From G963556115 sp963678205 (GTDB lineage Bacteria > Planctomycetota > SZUA-567): a DNA stretch of 64,000 bases. The stretch spans positions 1,426,001 to 1,490,000 of the forward strand of contig OY782760.1 in assembly GCA_963678205.1 (NCBI GenBank), given 5' to 3'. This document shows, one piece after another, positions 17,743 to 26,444 of the stretch. A program made the translations under genes and the position numbers. The number at the start of each line of letters is the position of its first letter. The stretch's first letter is position 1. Under the pieces are notes generated by a model. It worked only from the letters and a program-made list of their open reading frames with translations. It did no database searches and was not told where the DNA came from.

Positions 17743-17998
17743 AACTTGTCCTTTCTGTTTCTTGTTAGTGATTTTAAGTTATAATGATTTTTGTTTTATG
17801 CAAGAGTTGATGCACATATTAATCGTGTTAGCTTAAATGTTTTACAATACTATATGCATTAACCCTGACATGTATTTGATTATTGCATGTATAAGGTTAC
17901 ACTTTTAAATTAATACTTATTTTGTTATTGACGTAGACCCTGTGTTATAATTCAATCTACGCCAATAAACGGTTGCTTTTTTTGGTTGTAGTGAAATG

Positions 17999-19009
17999 TT
18001 AATTTCTAGTTGTAAGCTGCTCTCGTTTTTTCAAAATTTCATCTGCATTGGCTTTGTTAACTGGAACCCAAGGCACATTGTAATCTTTTGCAATTGTTTT
18101 TCCCCAATCTACTTGACTCCAAAATTCTGCTTTTGGTTTGTATTCTTCACCAATAAGTTTTCGCAGTAGAATGTCTAGTGCGCCTTGTGCTTGGCCTACT
18201 GCATTCTGCAGAATTGTTATACCTAGAGTACCTGATTTAACTGCATTGATTGCATCAGTAATTCCGTCAACACCTGCAATTGCGTAGTTTTTGGGATCAA
18301 ATCCCTGATCTTTAATTGCTTCAATAGCTCCTAGAGCCATTTCATCATTTTGTCCAATAATACCTTTAATTTTTCCAGGATATGCTGTCAACCAGTTTTC
18401 CATTAATGACATCGCTTCTGCTCTTGACCAGTTTGCTGTTTTTATTCCGATAACGCTTACGCCAGGATATTCTTTGATTGCTTTATAGTTACCTTCTCTT
18501 CTTTGGATTTGTGCTGATTGTCCAATTGGACCTTCAATTATGACAACGTTGCCCTTACCATTCATGTTTTCTAAAACGTTTTTAGCTTCAAGGTATCCTC
18601 CTAGAACATCGTCAGAGCCAATATATGACAATAAGTTGTCTGAGTTTACTTTTGTATTTGAGCCAACAACTGGGACGTCGTCGTAATATGCAACATCAAC
18701 ACATGCTTCGCCTGCATTCATATCAATAGGGATGAAAATAATACCGTCATAACCTTGTGCAACCATTGTCTCAAATTGACGTTGCTGGACTGAGGCATCA
18801 TATTTACCATCAAATATTGTGATTTCAACATTTCCATTAACAACATCAGGGTGTCTCTCTAATGCTGTTGCCCATAGTCTCATGAACTCACCTTTAAGCC
18901 CATATACCGCAGCACCAATTTTAAGCTTTTTGGCAGCTTGAGCGTGTGGCATTGAGAAAGCCAGTGCTCCTAATAGCAGTAATGCAACAATTAAACTTTT
19001 TAATTTCAT
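17999..19009 (-). CDS. Periplasmic sugar/polyol-binding protein (RbsB type), left arm
   Basis: The 336-residue binding protein starts with a clear signal peptide (MKLKSLIVALLLLGALAF, then SMPHAQAA) and continues KLKIGAAVYGLKGEF. Later landmarks are DGIIFIPIDMNAG, VPVVGSNTKVN, GIIGQNDEMALGA and YAIAGVDGITDA, all characteristic of type I sugar-binding proteins. The ATG at 19009 has TTAGGAGTG upstream and is preferred over a longer in-frame start at 19057 because the signal peptide then begins correctly. It is the third gene of an ATPase-permease-binding protein order on the minus strand. The catabolic genes downstream suggest a four-carbon polyol such as threitol. The ligand is inferred. Confidence 0.9.
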   Translation of the reverse strand: MKLKSLIVALLLLGALAFSMPHAQAAKKLKIGAAVYGLKGEFMRLWATALERHPDVVNGNVEITIFDGKYDASVQQRQFETMVAQGYDGIIFIPIDMNAGEACVDVAYYDDVPVVGSNTKVNSDNLLSYIGSDDVLGGYLEAKNVLENMNGKGNVVIIEGPIGQSAQIQRREGNYKAIKEYPGVSVIGIKTANWSRAEAMSLMENWLTAYPGKIKGIIGQNDEMALGAIEAIKDQGFDPKNYAIAGVDGITDAINAVKSGTLGITILQNAVGQAQGALDILLRKLIGEEYKPKAEFWSQVDWGKTIAKDYNVPWVPVNKANADEILKKREQLTTRN

Positions 19010-19093
19010 AATAACACTCCTAAAAATGTACAAACAACACAACACGATATAGATCAAATAAACTTGACCTCTTAATTGCTAAAATTTGTTCTG

Positions 19094-20065
19094 TTAGCTT
19101 TTCTTTTTTATTGAGTCAATCAGTACTGCAATAACAATTATTGAGCCTTTTACAACTTGTTGGTAATACGACGACACTCCTAGGATATCCAAGCCATTAT
19201 TAACAACTCCGATTATTAATGCACCAATGACTGTGCCAATTAAACTTCCTTGGCCTCCTTTTAAACTTGTTCCTCCAATTACAACAGCAGCAATTGCATC
19301 AAGTTCATACGATTGTCCAGCTTGAGGCAATCCAGCAGTTGTCCTTGCTGTCAAAATAGCGCCGCCAAATGCTGCTAGAAGACCAGAAATTACGTACACA
19401 CTGAAGATTATTAATTTTGTGTTAATTCCTGATATCCTTGCACTCTGTTCGTTCCCTCCAACTGCATAAATATAGCGGCCATACCTTGTTTTCTTTAAAA
19501 CGATATATGATATTAGTACAACAATAGCGAAAATGAATACTGGCATTGGTAATCCTAGTACGCTGCCTTTGCCAATGAAAAGGAAGGCACGATCTATTTT
19601 GGGAATAGGCATACCATCTGTATAAATATACGTCAATCCTCTAGCAACACTGAGCATGCCAAGGGAGGCGACAAAAGGAGCTACCTTCCACTTAGCAACA
19701 AGTATGCCAGTTATTGCTCCCATTATAATTCCGGTACCCATTGCTGCCATTATAGCTACAGTTGGACTATATATTTCACCCCCACTGGCTTTACTTACCA
19801 AGCTTGCAGAGACAACTCCTCCAAAGGCAAGAACTGAGCCAACTGAGAGATCAATACCACCAGTCAGGATTACAAAAGTCATACCAATAGAGAGTAAGCC
19901 ATTTATTGATGTCTGTCGTAAAATGTTTCTTATATTTCTCCAGGTTGCAAAATATTCACTTGCAAAAATCATTATTATGCAAAATATAACGAACATCATT
20001 AAAATGGTATAATTTGATGCAAAACTCTTGAACTTTTGTTTTGTATTGTTAACTTTTAATTCCAT
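19094..20065 (-). CDS. Sugar/polyol ABC importer permease (RbsC type), left arm
   Basis: A 323-residue multi-spanning permease with TFVILTGGIDLSVGS near residue 65, GGNEQSARISGIN near 200 and AAVVIGGTSLKGGQGS near 255. These are the conserved RbsC loops that contact the ATPase and line the pathway. The N-terminus has a short polar stretch before the first helix. It lies 81 bases after the ATPase gene and 84 bases before the binding-protein gene on the minus strand. No disruption is seen. Confidence 0.93.
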   Translation of the reverse strand: MELKVNNTKQKFKSFASNYTILMMFVIFCIIMIFASEYFATWRNIRNILRQTSINGLLSIGMTFVILTGGIDLSVGSVLAFGGVVSASLVSKASGGEIYSPTVAIMAAMGTGIIMGAITGILVAKWKVAPFVASLGMLSVARGLTYIYTDGMPIPKIDRAFLFIGKGSVLGLPMPVFIFAIVVLISYIVLKKTRYGRYIYAVGGNEQSARISGINTKLIIFSVYVISGLLAAFGGAILTARTTAGLPQAGQSYELDAIAAVVIGGTSLKGGQGSLIGTVIGALIIGVVNNGLDILGVSSYYQQVVKGSIIVIAVLIDSIKKKS

Positions 20066-20146
20066 GTCTTATTATTCCTTCCGCGCACATTTTAACTATC
20101 TACAATCAAGTCTTTAATTTTTCCTACAATAATTCATGCAATGCTT

Positions 20147-21643
20147 TTATTTATTATAAGAAGCTAAGTGCATTAAGAGTTCTTGATCAATTTCATCTCT
20201 TTGTTTTTCAGCAACTATTTTATGATCTTTTAAAATGATTATTCTATCGCTCATACCGAGTACTTCTGGAATTTCCGATGAAATCATAATTATTGCATTG
20301 CCTGAGGAAGCAAAATCAGACATAAATTTGTAAATTTCTCGTTTTGCACCAACATCAATTCCTCTTGTTGGTTCATCAAGTAATAGGATCTTTGGATTAG
20401 TTAATACCCAGCGGCCTAGAACAACTTTTTGCTGGTTCCCACCACTTAAATTGCCAACGAATTGTCTTTCACTTGGAGTTTTTACTTTAAATTTGTTGAT
20501 CATTGAATTGACTCGCTCCAATTCTTTTGAGCGACTGATTAGGCCAGCAACAACATCTTGCTTTATTGAAGCAATACTGGTGTTATCTTTAACGCTTGAA
20601 GACAGTACAAGTCCTGTTTCTTTTCTGTCCTCTGTAACAAGAGCCATACCATTTCGGATTGCATCAGCTGGGCTTTTAATTTTTACTTCTTTACCTTTGA
20701 TTCGGACGGATCCTTTTTCTTTTTTAAGTACTCCGAATAAGGCGTTAAAAAATTCACTGCGTCCCGCGCCAACAAGTCCGAAAAGGCCGAGGATTTCACC
20801 TTTTTTTACAGAAAGAGAAATGCTTTCGCATTTACCTTTTATCGTCAAGTCTTCAGCCTCTAGTAAAATTTCATTTGTCGGGATATTTTTTTTGTAGTAT
20901 TCCTGATCTAATGTGGTTCCGATCATTAGTGAAATCAGGTCACCTCTGGTAATATCTTTTGTTAAAACCGACCCAATCATTTTACCGTCCCTGAAGACTG
21001 TTATCTCATCTGTAATGGCGAAAATTTCTTCCATTCTATGTGAAACATAAACAATCCCTTTTCCTTGTTCTTTTAGTAATTTGACTATTTCAAAGAGTTT
21101 TTCTACTTCTTTTTCACCAATAGCCGACGTTGGCTCATCCATAATTAGTACATCATTGTCCAATGAAATTGCTTTAGCTATTTCTACTAATTGTACTTCT
21201 GCGGTACTCAATGTTTTCATTAGTCTTTTGGGATCGAGTTTAACATCAATTCTGGAGAGTAGAGCTTCTGTTTTTTTATTCAAAGTTTTATAGTCTACGA
21301 AAATATTTAGAAAAGAATTTTCGCGTCCTAGCCAAATGTTTTCAGCTATTGTCATGTCTGGAACAGGACAAAGTTCCTGAGGTATAAAACTCATTCCAGA
21401 GTCTAAAGCTTCTCTAGGCGATTTAAAATTAACTTTATTACCCTTTAGCCACATTTGGCCGCTGTCTCTAGTATATATCCCCATCATAACTTTTACTAAT
21501 GTTGATTTACCTGCACCATTTTCTCCCATGAGAGCATGAACAGTCCCAGGTTTGAGCGTAAAATCAACATTATTCAATGCTAGAACTCCTGGGAAACTTT
21601 TTGTAATTCCTTCGACTTTAACAAGAGCATTGGTAATACTCAT
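20147..21643 (-). CDS. Sugar/polyol ABC importer ATPase (RbsA type), left arm
   Basis: The 498-residue double ATPase energises the left-arm importer. Domain 1 has Walker A GENGAGKSTLVKV, the weak signature LSTAEVQLVEIAKA and Walker B LIMDEPTSAIGE. Domain 2 has GLVGAGRSEF in place of Walker A, as is normal for the family, LSGGNQQKVVLGRW and LLDEPTRGIDVG. The replacement of LSGGQ by LSTAE in the first half is within the usual variation of RbsA proteins. It is the first gene of the left arm; the region upstream to the DeoR gene should hold the promoter. AGAGAGGC precedes the ATG. Confidence 0.93.
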   Translation of the reverse strand: MSITNALVKVEGITKSFPGVLALNNVDFTLKPGTVHALMGENGAGKSTLVKVMMGIYTRDSGQMWLKGNKVNFKSPREALDSGMSFIPQELCPVPDMTIAENIWLGRENSFLNIFVDYKTLNKKTEALLSRIDVKLDPKRLMKTLSTAEVQLVEIAKAISLDNDVLIMDEPTSAIGEKEVEKLFEIVKLLKEQGKGIVYVSHRMEEIFAITDEITVFRDGKMIGSVLTKDITRGDLISLMIGTTLDQEYYKKNIPTNEILLEAEDLTIKGKCESISLSVKKGEILGLFGLVGAGRSEFFNALFGVLKKEKGSVRIKGKEVKIKSPADAIRNGMALVTEDRKETGLVLSSSVKDNTSIASIKQDVVAGLISRSKELERVNSMINKFKVKTPSERQFVGNLSGGNQQKVVLGRWVLTNPKILLLDEPTRGIDVGAKREIYKFMSDFASSGNAIIMISSEIPEVLGMSDRIIILKDHKIVAEKQRDEIDQELLMHLASYNK

Positions 21644-21907
21644 TTTTGCCTCTCTCTGTTATTTTCAAATTTGATAAATTTTTTGTATTATTATTAAAAT
21701 TAAAGAATTAAATATTTATGAAAGAAAACAAATATTAATTGTTTCTTCTTTTTAGTCTACCCGATGAATTTTGGTTTGTCAAATGATATTGTTTTCTTTT
21801 TCTTTCGTTTGCTTTCATAAATTTTCATAATTAGCGTGTGCGGTGAGGTTTACTTTGTTGGCGGCTATTGTAAAAAAGAGTGGTATGAGTTTGTAAGGAG
21901 GTGGTTT

Positions 21908-22006
21908 ATGATGATTTGTTGTTTGTTTGTGGATTATAAAAGTGATATTTATGTGTTTGGGTTTCAAGTTTTTTTGTTTATTTTGTTATTGATTCTGTTG
22001 GAGTAG
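21908..22006 (+). CDS. Putative 32-residue hydrophobic peptide
   Basis: A short ORF, MMICCLFVDYKSDIYVFGFQ followed by VFLFILLLILLE, starts six bases after a near-perfect AAGGAGGT ribosome-binding site. The second half is a single hydrophobic helix. It lies in the gap between two minus-strand genes, in a G/T-rich, C-poor stretch. The hairpin at 22079-22120 could end its transcript. I do not recognise it. It could be a small membrane peptide or toxin-like peptide, or chance. Confidence 0.3.
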   Translation: MMICCLFVDYKSDIYVFGFQVFLFILLLILLE

Positions 22007-22078
22007 GTATTGTCTGGTTTTTCTTTAAAAAGGTGTTTGTTTGAAGTGTGGTGTGGATGTTTAAATTTGGGCATGAGT

Positions 22079-22120
22079 AAGCGATATATCAAAGCTGTAA
22101 GTTGCTTTGATATATCGCTT
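22079..22120. terminator. Stem-loop at the end of the DeoR gene
   Basis: AAGCGATATATCAAAGC and its perfect 17-base complement enclose an 8-base loop, seven bases after the DeoR stop on the minus strand. It could also stop a plus-strand transcript covering the small ORF at 21908. The T-run is weak on both strands. Confidence 0.7.
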
Positions 22121-22126
22121 ATTTAG

Positions 22127-22903
22127 CTAAGCATGTTTGTTGCCTGCTATTATGATTTCGACTCCAGCATCTTCAAATTGTTTCTGCTGGGCGCGCGTTA
22201 TATCGTCATCTGTGACAATGCCGGTTACTCTTGAAAGGTCGCATAATACTGCAAAAGAAGAGGTGCCTAGTTTTGTTGAGTCAACTACTAGATATACTTC
22301 GTCCGCTGAATTTATCATTGCTCGTTTTACTGGTATGTCTTTAAATCCTGGGAAGGTCAGTCCTGACTCGGGGGATACTCCTACGGCAGCAATAAATAGT
22401 TTGTTTACTCTGATTTCTTCAAAAAAGTTTACTGCTCTTTCACCTGAGAGTGATAGTGTTGGTGCTTGAAATTCCCCACCAGGCATTAGGATTTTTATGG
22501 ATGGGTTTGTTCCGAGGAGAAGTGAAATATTTAATGCATTGGTGACAACAAGTAGATTGTGTCTAGTAGCAATATTCTTTGCAATTTCTGTTGTTGTTGA
22601 TCCTGAGTCAAGGATAACCGCGTCTCCGTCTTTTATTAGTTCGGCGGCTTTTATTCCGATTAAAATCTTTTTATCCATATTTTCTTGGTGTTCAAGTGAC
22701 AGCGATTTTACTTGTTCTGACATGTTTTTTAAAAAAGCGCCTCCGTGCTCACGAACTACGAGCCCTTCTTCTTCAAGTTTTGCAAGATCTTGTCTTATCG
22801 TTGGTTCAGAAACTTTGAACGTTTCACTTAAAAAACTTACTTTGGCTTGTCCTTCTTCTCTTAGTAGAAGGTAGATTTTCATTTGTCTTTGATTAGAAAA
22901 CAT
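22127..22903 (-). CDS. DeoR-family transcriptional regulator, centre of the tetritol island
   Basis: The 258-residue protein has the DeoR N-terminal helix-turn-helix (VSFLSETFKVSEPTIRQDLA, about residues 22-41, then VREHGGAF) and a C-terminal phosphosugar sensor domain (ILDSGSTTTEIAKN near 95, AAVGVSPESGLTF near 170, VVDSTKLG near 205). DeoR proteins usually repress sugar operons until a phosphorylated intermediate binds. It lies between the two importer arms, downstream of which are kinase and dehydrogenase genes, so it may control both. AAGGAGTCC-like sequence precedes the ATG. Its own promoter lies in the 608-base gap shared with the right arm. Confidence 0.92.
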   Translation of the reverse strand: MFSNQRQMKIYLLLREEGQAKVSFLSETFKVSEPTIRQDLAKLEEEGLVVREHGGAFLKNMSEQVKSLSLEHQENMDKKILIGIKAAELIKDGDAVILDSGSTTTEIAKNIATRHNLLVVTNALNISLLLGTNPSIKILMPGGEFQAPTLSLSGERAVNFFEEIRVNKLFIAAVGVSPESGLTFPGFKDIPVKRAMINSADEVYLVVDSTKLGTSSFAVLCDLSRVTGIVTDDDITRAQQKQFEDAGVEIIIAGNKHA

Positions 22904-23333
22904 TATTTGGACTCCTTTTTTTTGTAAGGATTGCTAGTTGAACGCACTGTGTATATCTGGTGGTTGGGGAAGCAATGGCTTTTGTTGGTATAATATAGTT
23001 ATACTTTACGGTATTTTTTGTTTTAGTCAATAAATTTAAGCCATTAATCATGGTTTTTGATACTGAAACGAAAGTATCATATTGATATTTGTATGGAAGT
23101 AGTTGTGTGGGTTCGCAAAGCAAATTTATACACTATGAGGTTTTATAATGTTTTATAAATGATAGTTGAATTTAATAATAAAAAGAAAAAACAAGGTATT
23201 TGTTTTCGTTTTTATTTGTTTTTTTTCTAAAATTGCAGAAATTAAGTTGAATAAGGCTCGTTTATCAAGTAAAGTGAAGCTGTGTATGTTTGTTTCTGTT
23301 TGCAATATAATCAAAATGTTATTTTCCTAAAAT

Positions 23334-23362
23334 AATTGAATGGAGCTAAAATTCATTCAATT
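23334..23362. promoter_or_regulatory. Inverted repeat, candidate operator for the right arm
   Basis: AATTGAATG and CATTCAATT form perfect 9-base arms around 11 bases, about 150 bases upstream of the right-arm binding-protein gene. It may be an operator for the DeoR regulator. No second copy was found at the left arm. Confidence 0.35.
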
Positions 23363-23458
23363 GTACAGATTAATCTTAGATGTTAACAAAATTTATAATA
23401 TAAGAGATTACAGTTCAATTTTTAAAATCAACAATAATTCTTTAAAGTGTGTTGTGTT

Positions 23459-23480
23459 AATGGAAATATGTTCTTCCATT
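23459..23480. promoter_or_regulatory. Inverted repeat just upstream of the right-arm binding-protein gene
   Basis: AATGGAA and TTCCATT form 7-base arms around 8 bases, ending 31 bases before the start codon. It could be an operator or a leader hairpin. Confidence 0.3.
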
Positions 23481-23511
23481 ATTGTTTTGTTATTCTAATA
23501 AGGAGTTTGTG

Positions 23512-24750
23512 ATGTCAATTAGGAAATTTGTTGTTCTGGCTGTTATGGGGTTGTCACTCTTTTCTCAAACGGGCTTAAACGCTGATGAAAGTCTCAAGGG
23601 TAAGCATATCAAGGTTGCTGAAGTTGCTTGGGGGTTGGATGATATTTTCTTTCAGACAGTTCAGGATGGAGTAGTTTTTGAATTGAATAGGTTGGGAGAA
23701 GAAGAGGGTTTTACTTTTAAACGAGATCTAAAGGGTTCAAGTAATCCTGATACGCAGGTTAAATTAATGGAAACACTTATGGCAATGCAGCCGGATTTTG
23801 GTGTTTATTGCACTATTGATTCAAAAATTGTAGGGCCTGTGCTTCGCTATAATCAGGCAGGTATACCAGTAATAACAAATAATGTTACTGTTTTAGGCGG
23901 CAAGCATACTTTTGTCGCATTTGATAATTATATTGCTGGACAGCAGTCAGCAAAAACATTGATAGAATTATTTAAAAAACGGTATGGTGAAGATCCAAAG
24001 GAATGGGCGAAAGCTGGTGGTGTTATTATTGAAATGACAGGAGAGTTAAGTACATCAATAGCACAAGATCGCGGTAAGGGTTTTCGCTCTATTATAGATC
24101 CTATCTGTAAAAAAACTGATGGTCTTGAGGTGGTTAGTGTAGAAGGCAAGTTTAAACCTGATGTATCTTATGAAAGAATGTCAGATATGATCACTAAGTA
24201 TGGTAAAAAGATCATTGGTACTTATACTCACGATGATACTATGTCAATAGCAGGTATCTGGCCAGCACTTGAAGCAGCAGGTATGGCCTATACATGGGAT
24301 AATGAAAAACATATTCCTATGGTAGGAATTGATGCCACGACAGCTGCATTAAAGATGGTTAGAGCTAAGAAACTTGACTCTATTACAATTCAACCAGCAT
24401 GGGGTGAAGGTGTTGTTGTTGCAAGACTAATTAAAACCATTGCAGAAAAAGGTGAGGCAGGAATTGCAAAAGCCGGTGATGTACTTTACGATAATGTAAA
24501 GCAACCTTTAATTATGAAAATTGCTCCAGATCAATTTACTAAGGAAGAACTTGAAAAAGGGGCAAAGCCAGTTTGGGCACCAGTTCAGGTTGTTGAAGGT
24601 AAAACTCCTGGGGGTAGCTGGGATGGTGTATGGTATAAAACAAGTTCAACTATGACAGTACCTGGAGATTATCCTGCAGATTCAAAACTATTATGGGGCA
24701 ATTTCTGGCCTTATATCCGTGATAAAAAATGGCCTTGGGATGATAAATAA
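23512..24750 (+). CDS. Periplasmic sugar/polyol-binding protein, right arm
   Basis: A 412-residue, longer than usual member of the type I sugar-binding family. It has a signal peptide (MSIRKFVVLAVMGLSLFSQT, then GLNADE), followed by KHIKVAEVAWGLDDIFFQTV. Binding-protein landmarks include MAMQPDFGVYCTID, IPVITNNVTV, IGTYTHDDTMSIAG and IPMVGIDATTAALK. A tryptophan-rich tail (GGSWDGVWYK, WGNFWPYIRDKKWPW) accounts for the extra length. The ATG at 23512 has AAGGAGTTTGTG upstream and is preferred over an in-frame ATG ten codons earlier. ATPase, permease and an erythritol-type dehydrogenase follow, so erythritol or L-threitol is the likely cargo. Confidence 0.88.
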   Translation: MSIRKFVVLAVMGLSLFSQTGLNADESLKGKHIKVAEVAWGLDDIFFQTVQDGVVFELNRLGEEEGFTFKRDLKGSSNPDTQVKLMETLMAMQPDFGVYCTIDSKIVGPVLRYNQAGIPVITNNVTVLGGKHTFVAFDNYIAGQQSAKTLIELFKKRYGEDPKEWAKAGGVIIEMTGELSTSIAQDRGKGFRSIIDPICKKTDGLEVVSVEGKFKPDVSYERMSDMITKYGKKIIGTYTHDDTMSIAGIWPALEAAGMAYTWDNEKHIPMVGIDATTAALKMVRAKKLDSITIQPAWGEGVVVARLIKTIAEKGEAGIAKAGDVLYDNVKQPLIMKIAPDQFTKEELEKGAKPVWAPVQVVEGKTPGGSWDGVWYKTSSTMTVPGDYPADSKLLWGNFWPYIRDKKWPWDDK

Positions 24751-24776
24751 TAAGTAATATTTATTTAATTTATTAC

Positions 24777-24817
24777 TAGTGCTCTATATTTTTGCGCTTT
24801 AATTATATGGGGCACTA
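24777..24817 (+). repeat. Weak intercistronic stem after the right-arm binding-protein gene
   Basis: TAGTGCTC can pair with GGGCACTA (one U-G pair) across about 25 bases, between the binding-protein and ATPase genes. It resembles the hairpins after other binding-protein genes here but is weaker. Confidence 0.3.
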
Positions 24818-24839
24818 AATCTTAATAAAGGATAAAAAA

Positions 24840-26444
24840 TTGAGTACCATACCTACGATAAAATTTACAAATATCGTCAAAAAATACCCAGGGTTAATTG
24901 CGTTGAATGACGTTAACGTTGAGCTACATAAAAATGAGATTCATGGTCTTGTGGGAAAGAACGGAGCAGGGAAATCTACTTTTGTAAATATTATGTATGG
25001 CAGAACTATTGCAGATTCGGGTAAAGCGTACATTGAGCGTAATGGCAAACATATCGAGCTTGATCTGGAAAACTTCAGCCCTATTATCGCAAGAGAAAAC
25101 GGTATATATCTTGTTCCACAAGAGCCCCCATTTGCATTAGACCTTACGATTGAAGAGAACTTTTATCTTCAAGCTCCTCTTATGAAGAATTTTCTTATTA
25201 TGAATAAAGCATTAATGAGAAAAAAAGTTCAGGAAACACTTGATACTTTTTCATTTGAGTACAAACCTACGACTCCTATAAGAAAAATTACAATGGAAGA
25301 CAGGCATTTACTATATACTGCGTTAGTAACCGATCTATATGATAGTGAAGTAGTGCTTCTGGATGAAGTAACCTCTGCGCTTAGAAAAGCAAAGTGTGAT
25401 ATTCTATTTAACTATTTAAAAAAAGTTAAGCATAAAAAAACAATCGTACTTATTACTCATAGAATACCAGAGATTATAGACATATGTGATAAAGTAACAG
25501 TGTTCAGAGATGGTAATCTAGTAACGACAGGTGATGTGAAAGATTTTAACGAATCGCAACTTGCAGATTTAATTGTAGGAGAAAGTGTTCAAAAACCACA
25601 TTTCAATGAATCATATTATATTCCTGAGCAAGTGCAAGCTACTGAGAAGCCATTGCTTGAGGTTGTAGATCTTACCAGAGATCCATTTTATTCAAATATT
25701 AGCTTCAAATTACGCCCAGGAGAAATACTAGGATTGACAGGTTTAGTAGAATCAGGCGTAATTCAGTTATTTAGATCTCTTTTTGGAATCATAACTGCCG
25801 ACAGTGGTATCATAAAGGTAGATGGCGAAGAATTTAAAAATCCAACACCCAGCACAGCACTAGATCGTAGAATGGTGTACCTTACTAATGATAGAATTCA
25901 TGAAGGCGCTTTTCAGGATCTTAGTATCCTTGATAATATAAATGCTGGTATTTGGGATAAATTATTAGAAGACAATAACTACAGTTCAAAAGTTAGTTCT
26001 GAACAGTCAACAACTAGACGTAGTAGTAGAAGAATAAGACGAAAAGACGAGTTGGCAACATATGATAACTATAAGAGTTCTTATAATATAAAAGCAAATA
26101 ATCCTAACAATAAGATTATGACTCTTAGCGGGGGTAATCAACAAAAAGTTGTACTTGCACGATTAGCCGCAACAAAGCCTAGAGTTCTTGTATTGGATGA
26201 ACCGACAAAGGGTATTGATGTTGGCGCAAAATATGAAATATTGAGATTGCTTCGTACAAGTCTGATTGGCAAGGATAAAGAGAACGGAATCATCGTAAAC
26301 TCAAGTAGTATTGAAGAGCTAAATATTGTATGCGATCGTATCATAGTAGTGCTAGGCGGTCAAATTTGTGCTGAATTTTCAAGGAATGATTTCGATGAAA
26401 ACGAAATTTATAAAGCTGTACAAGGGGTGAAAATTGGAAAATAA
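24840..26444 (+). CDS. Divergent RbsA-type ABC ATPase with arginine/serine-rich insertion, right arm
   Basis: The 534-residue double ATPase starts at TTG, with AAAGGAT eight bases upstream. Domain 1 has a good Walker A (GKNGAGKSTFVNI), but the signature region reads ITMEDRHLLYTALV instead of LSxGxxQ, and Walker B is VVLLDEVTSALRKA (DEV for DEP). Domain 2 has GLVESGVIQLF in place of GLVGAGRTEL, then an intact LSGGNQQKVVLARL and VLDEPTKGIDVG. At about residues 385-415 there is a basic Ser/Arg-rich insertion containing TTRRSSRRIRRK, absent from the other three ATPases here. Domain 1 probably supplies the bound ATP and domain 2 the intact signature. The permease start overlaps its end by 11 bases. 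Confidence 0.88.
   Translation: MSTIPTIKFTNIVKKYPGLIALNDVNVELHKNEIHGLVGKNGAGKSTFVNIMYGRTIADSGKAYIERNGKHIELDLENFSPIIARENGIYLVPQEPPFALDLTIEENFYLQAPLMKNFLIMNKALMRKKVQETLDTFSFEYKPTTPIRKITMEDRHLLYTALVTDLYDSEVVLLDEVTSALRKAKCDILFNYLKKVKHKKTIVLITHRIPEIIDICDKVTVFRDGNLVTTGDVKDFNESQLADLIVGESVQKPHFNESYYIPEQVQATEKPLLEVVDLTRDPFYSNISFKLRPGEILGLTGLVESGVIQLFRSLFGIITADSGIIKVDGEEFKNPTPSTALDRRMVYLTNDRIHEGAFQDLSILDNINAGIWDKLLEDNNYSSKVSSEQSTTRRSSRRIRRKDELATYDNYKSSYNIKANNPNNKIMTLSGGNQQKVVLARLAATKPRVLVLDEPTKGIDVGAKYEILRLLRTSLIGKDKENGIIVNSSSIEELNIVCDRIIVVLGGQICAEFSRNDFDENEIYKAVQGVKIGK

Larger units (their letters stand above)
22904..23511. other. Divergent control region between the DeoR gene and the right-arm operon
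   Basis: 608 bases of AT-rich DNA with no convincing gene. It holds two inverted repeats listed separately and should contain the divergent promoters. Short open frames here lack ribosome-binding sites. Confidence 0.6.

Noticed and set aside
17930..17972. Possible hairpin between the left-arm binding-protein and SDR genes
   Set aside because: Only about six bases pair across a long loop. This is too weak to report as a terminator.
21778..21800. Sequence TCAAATGATA resembling half of the Rrf2 operator
   Set aside because: No second arm lies at nine-base spacing, so it is probably chance in AT-rich DNA.
22893..23123. 76-codon minus-strand ORF before the DeoR gene
   Set aside because: It overlaps the DeoR start and has no ribosome-binding site or domain. 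It is treated as part of the control region.
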